DNA from: an uncultured Muribaculaceae bacterium
Lineage (GTDB): Bacteria; Bacteroidota; Bacteroidia; Bacteroidales; Muribaculaceae
DNA: 64,000 nt
Assembly (NCBI GenBank): GCA_944321865.1
Contig: CALUMZ010000003.1
Coordinates: 1 to 64,000 of the forward strand
Direction: 5' to 3'
Part shown: positions 62,401-64,000 of the stretch, one piece after another
Layout: each line of letters opens with the position of its first letter
Position numbering within the stretch: position 1 is the first letter of the stretch
Translations under genes and position numbers: made by a program
The notes under the pieces: model-generated
What the model was told of the DNA's origin: nothing
What the model saw: the letters and a program-made list of their open reading frames with translations, nothing else
The model's database searches: none

Positions 62401-64000
62401 TCATTACCGGCAAAGAATGCGTCCAGTTCAAACGATAATTTTTTCCCGGGATACTTGTTTATGAGATTTAACTTGTGCAATTCCACGTCTTTTGCATCCA
62501 CCATCACATCGACGGCGGTATTTTCGCCATCGATAAGCGCAATGCCTTTCATCACAAGTGCACCGTTATCATCATTTACATCCACTTGGCCGGTAATGGT
62601 CTTTCTGTCCAATTTAACATTGGCAGTTATATTATCATACCTGTAACCCTTTATGTCTATATGACTGAAGTTGCCGTCGACCTTGCCATAAGTATAATTG
62701 CCCTTTTTCCTCATGTCTACGTCTATATTGCAGGCCATGCTGCCGACAACATTCTCTTTTCCCGTTAATTTACCCACATTGAATGTCTCGGTCGACACAC
62801 TTCCGGCATAACTTATGGAACCGTCTTGGTTGGAAAATATTCCGTTCAGTTTCACATCGCCAACCGAAGTTGCCACAATACCCGAAAAATTAGCAAATGA
62901 TAATCCGCCTTTCAATGAACCATTAACACTGATATTGCCGCAATTTTTAATTATCCGGGACACATTAGAGTTGACTTTGGCCACATTTGATACAACGTCA
63001 GACATGACTGCGGCATCGACCGACATATTCAGCTTCTTTAAATCAAGCGCTAACGATGGCGGAGAAATTATATTTTCCACAACGCCGTTCAAGTCCACAC
63101 TCAATCTGCGATTAGCCGTTTTCACTTCAAATTCCTGCACTTCAAGCCTGCTCAATGTCCCTTTTATCATAAATGAAAAACCAATTGGGAAATCAAATGC
63201 GCCAAGAGCCGGATTAAACACCTTAAAGTCGGACAAGGACACGTAATTATCTTCGGCCGACAATTCAATAGGAATATCGGCAGCGTTGGCTCGCAACTTG
63301 CCCAACCCGTTAACGTGCAGCCTCATATCGTTAAATGCAATTCGGCTTCCCGGCAATTCTATTTTAATGTCGCTCAGCCCTATTACACTATCGTTAGCTT
63401 CAACTTCTATTGCAAGATTATTAACCGAAAAGCCTTTGGTTTCCTTAAATGACAGGCGTTTTAATTCTATGAGGTAGTCATTGTTTTTTATACGTGGCAG
63501 CGATATGTCGGCGCGAATGTCCGCGAGCTCTATGTGGTTGACATCAAAATTCCCCATGGCAAGCGTATCGGCCGACAATACATCGTAACTGAAACGGCTG
63601 CGGCGAATCACCACATTGCGTATGTTCAAATCATACCGTTTGGGCTCGGTATTTGATTGCTTGGGAGACAGTGCATCGATTATGAATTGAATATTTAGCG
63701 GTGAATTTTTGTCAAGCCTGTTTATCCTGCCATCCAATCCTATCAATTCGGCATACGTGAACACAACCCGTTGCCTGACCAGCAGATTAAACATGCTGAA
63801 CCCCACACCCACTTTGTCGGCACTTAAAATGGTATCGCCTTTTTCGCCCGATACATGTACGCCGTGCAGCACAACTTGGTTAAACGGTGTTATATTAACC
63901 TCTTCAATAGAGACATCGGTACCAAGCAATCCGCTTAATTCTTCACAACCGGCTTCCCTGATTTTATTTTGAACCGACGGTATGGACAATACAAGATACA
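59478..64000 (-). CDS. TamB/AsmA-like envelope protein, 5' end outside the window
   Basis: More than 1500 residues. The frame continues past the window end: residues YLVLSIPSVQNKIRE at the edge look like the end of an N-terminal membrane anchor, so the true start is a little upstream. The body is a long series of beta-helix/AsmA-type repeats. The C-terminal 400 residues match the TamB domain (DUF490), with VNALLRLQGDISAPEISFGLEFPTL and the closing NNRLLFNGNFGYRDNAMNT. TamB-like proteins span the periplasm and move phospholipids or help outer-membrane protein insertion. The tail is followed by a charged end. Confidence 0.93.
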   Translation of the reverse strand, partial: YLVLSIPSVQNKIREAGCEELSGLLGTDVSIEEVNITPFNQVVLHGVHVSGEKGDTILSADKVGVGFSMFNLLVRQRVVFTYAELIGLDGRINRLDKNSPLNIQFIIDALSPKQSNTEPKRYDLNIRNVVIRRSRFSYDVLSADTLAMGNFDVNHIELADIRADISLPRIKNNDYLIELKRLSFKETKGFSVNNLAIEVEANDSVIGLSDIKIELPGSRIAFNDMRLHVNGLGKLRANAADIPIELSAEDNYVSLSDFKVFNPALGAFDFPIGFSFMIKGTLSRLEVQEFEVKTANRRLSVDLNGVVENIISPPSLALDLKKLNMSVDAAVMSDVVSNVAKVNSNVSRIIKNCGNISVNGSLKGGLSFANFSGIVATSVGDVKLNGIFSNQDGSISYAGSVSTETFNVGKLTGKENVVGSMACNIDVDMRKKGNYTYGKVDGNFSHIDIKGYRYDNITANVKLDRKTITGQVDVNDDNGALVMKGIALIDGENTAVDVMVDAKDVELHKLNLINKYPGKKLSFELDAFFAGNDFNNFTGNVLFRNFEYCDSSNNGIHISNFLVEADNNSVPKNIKVTSDIINGNISGQYDAYGLAQSIKKMLARPFPALFVAEKEDEGKRKGRKRGNKYNDDIPNNLYFNFLVDNMDDIAEMFGLPVKPLSPVALEGFITDSNHSLYLLVDAPYIQQKNKLIEGTRLQISLNDNLQVDAYSIIPLKKGKLALTVMANGINDRIDSNVSWTVDNKKSYSGELSASANVWKDTVTNIPEARIDINPSEIMFNDTAWLVHPARVDVARKHISVNDIYVTCEKQYIKINGVASDVPEDEITVELSDINLDYVFETLAIDNVTFGGRATGTFYASDLLSGIPRMYTEGLFVKALSYNDAVFGDAKILSSWINEDKCVTIKADVSQKNKLNTKIDGKIFIARDSLYFDFKPQRVNIAFLKPFMKAFSSDITGEASGHVVLYGTFKNIDLTGDVYADSLRMKLDYTNVYYTASDSVKMRPGVISMDGIELKDQMGNTAYLTGKVTHNYFHDATFDFRLTDARNLLCFDVNQKINPDWYGRIFCNGSAFIEGKPGYVNIDVNMETAAGSSFTFVLSDTKVATEYDFITFVDRNKVGKDDDEENDARPERVKEFLKSQKKSESGNPSQFNINLLIEATPQAQMNLIMDPSGGDKIRATGNGNLRIGYNSADEEMTMFGTYTLARGNYNFTLQDIIIKDFTIREGSSLTFNGNPLSAVMDIEAIYSLHANLAELDESFATDRELNRTNVPVNALLRLQGDISAPEISFGLEFPTLTSDVYRKVMSIVSTEDMMNRQIIYLLALNSFYTPDYMADNNRSNELASVASSTISSQLSNLLGQMSENWSISPNLRSENGDFSDIEVELALSSQLLNNRLLFNGNFGYRDNAMNTRNSNFIGDFDIEYLLTKNGNIRLKAYNHYNDQNYYVRSALTTQGVGVVFKHDFDNIYDFLWRKKPQRKSENKEPADTVAKHVNDDILEREPVVPVE

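Noticed and set aside
1..64000. Retron, diversity-generating retroelement, known anti-phage system or biosynthetic cluster
   Set aside because: No reverse transcriptase, restriction, CBASS, Cas, NRPS/PKS or RiPP-type gene is visible. Defence-like content is limited to three toxin-antitoxin modules.

Overview
The window is a chromosomal segment of a Bacteroidota bacterium, almost certainly order Bacteroidales. The evidence is the gene content: a DUF4295 gene following rpmB-rpmG, DUF3127, DUF4421, DUF4922, a type IX secretion (T9SS) plug-domain protein, an exported endonuclease with a T9SS-like C-terminal tail, and a PurM of the Bacteroidetes type. Several promoters also fit the Bacteroidetes pattern TTTG-N19/20-TAnnTTTG. 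I cannot fix the family; a gut or oral Bacteroidales (for example Muribaculaceae or Porphyromonadaceae-like) would fit. No rRNA, phage, plasmid, integrase, transposase or CRISPR array is visible.

Layout. 0-10 kb: dnaA, an MCE (MlaD-like) protein, a periplasmic amidase with a SPOR-like tail, aroE, comEC, the mlaF/mlaE lipid ABC pair, and a hemerythrin protein overlapping a LuxR-type regulator. 10-17 kb: a small Cys-rich membrane peptide, an SGNH hydrolase, tRNA-Val, rpmB-rpmG-DUF4295, and a large M16 peptidase. 17-19 kb: a small island with a HigBA-like and a frameshifted HicAB toxin-antitoxin module, a nested repeat array and tRNA-Arg. 19-31 kb: ung, a T9SS plug protein, a tandem glycosyltransferase, DUF4922, SpoIID/LytB and an AmpG-like MFS protein in one probable operon, then rlmN and the endonuclease. 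31-38 kb: engB, mdh, and a six-gene operon of Sel1-repeat and small envelope proteins behind a structured leader. 38-45 kb: recR, DUF3127, tsaC, a sugar transferase, a ClC channel and fmt. 45-50 kb: an operon of response regulator, histidine kinase and PiT phosphate transporter with a PhoB-like direct repeat at its promoter. 50-64 kb: cdsA, purM, an MltF-like transglycosylase, an alcohol dehydrogenase, a third toxin-antitoxin pair, an FAD oxidoreductase, a phage-type small protein, DUF4421, and a TamB-like giant gene cut by the window end.

The most unusual content is non-coding. Two families of imperfect-palindromic elements occupy most of the long intergenic gaps. R1 is about 174 bp with 16-17 bp inverted ends GAGGGTGTATCAAAAT. 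R2 is about 457 bp with related ends and a very strong central hairpin. They usually begin a few bases after a stop codon. They are nested: younger copies sit at exactly the same hairpin position of older R1 copies, at several loci, with fixed relative orientation. The hairpin is a 28-bp palindrome with constant 9-bp arms (GTAGAGACG / CGTCTCTAC) and a 10-bp core that differs between copies yet stays palindromic. The spacer of the central R2 hairpin lies in opposite orientations in two copies. One end of R1 carries an outward TAnnTTTG box that points at hicA, recR and cdsA. Together this looks like a self-targeting, structure-conserved family of mobile elements, possibly mobilised in trans from elsewhere in the genome.
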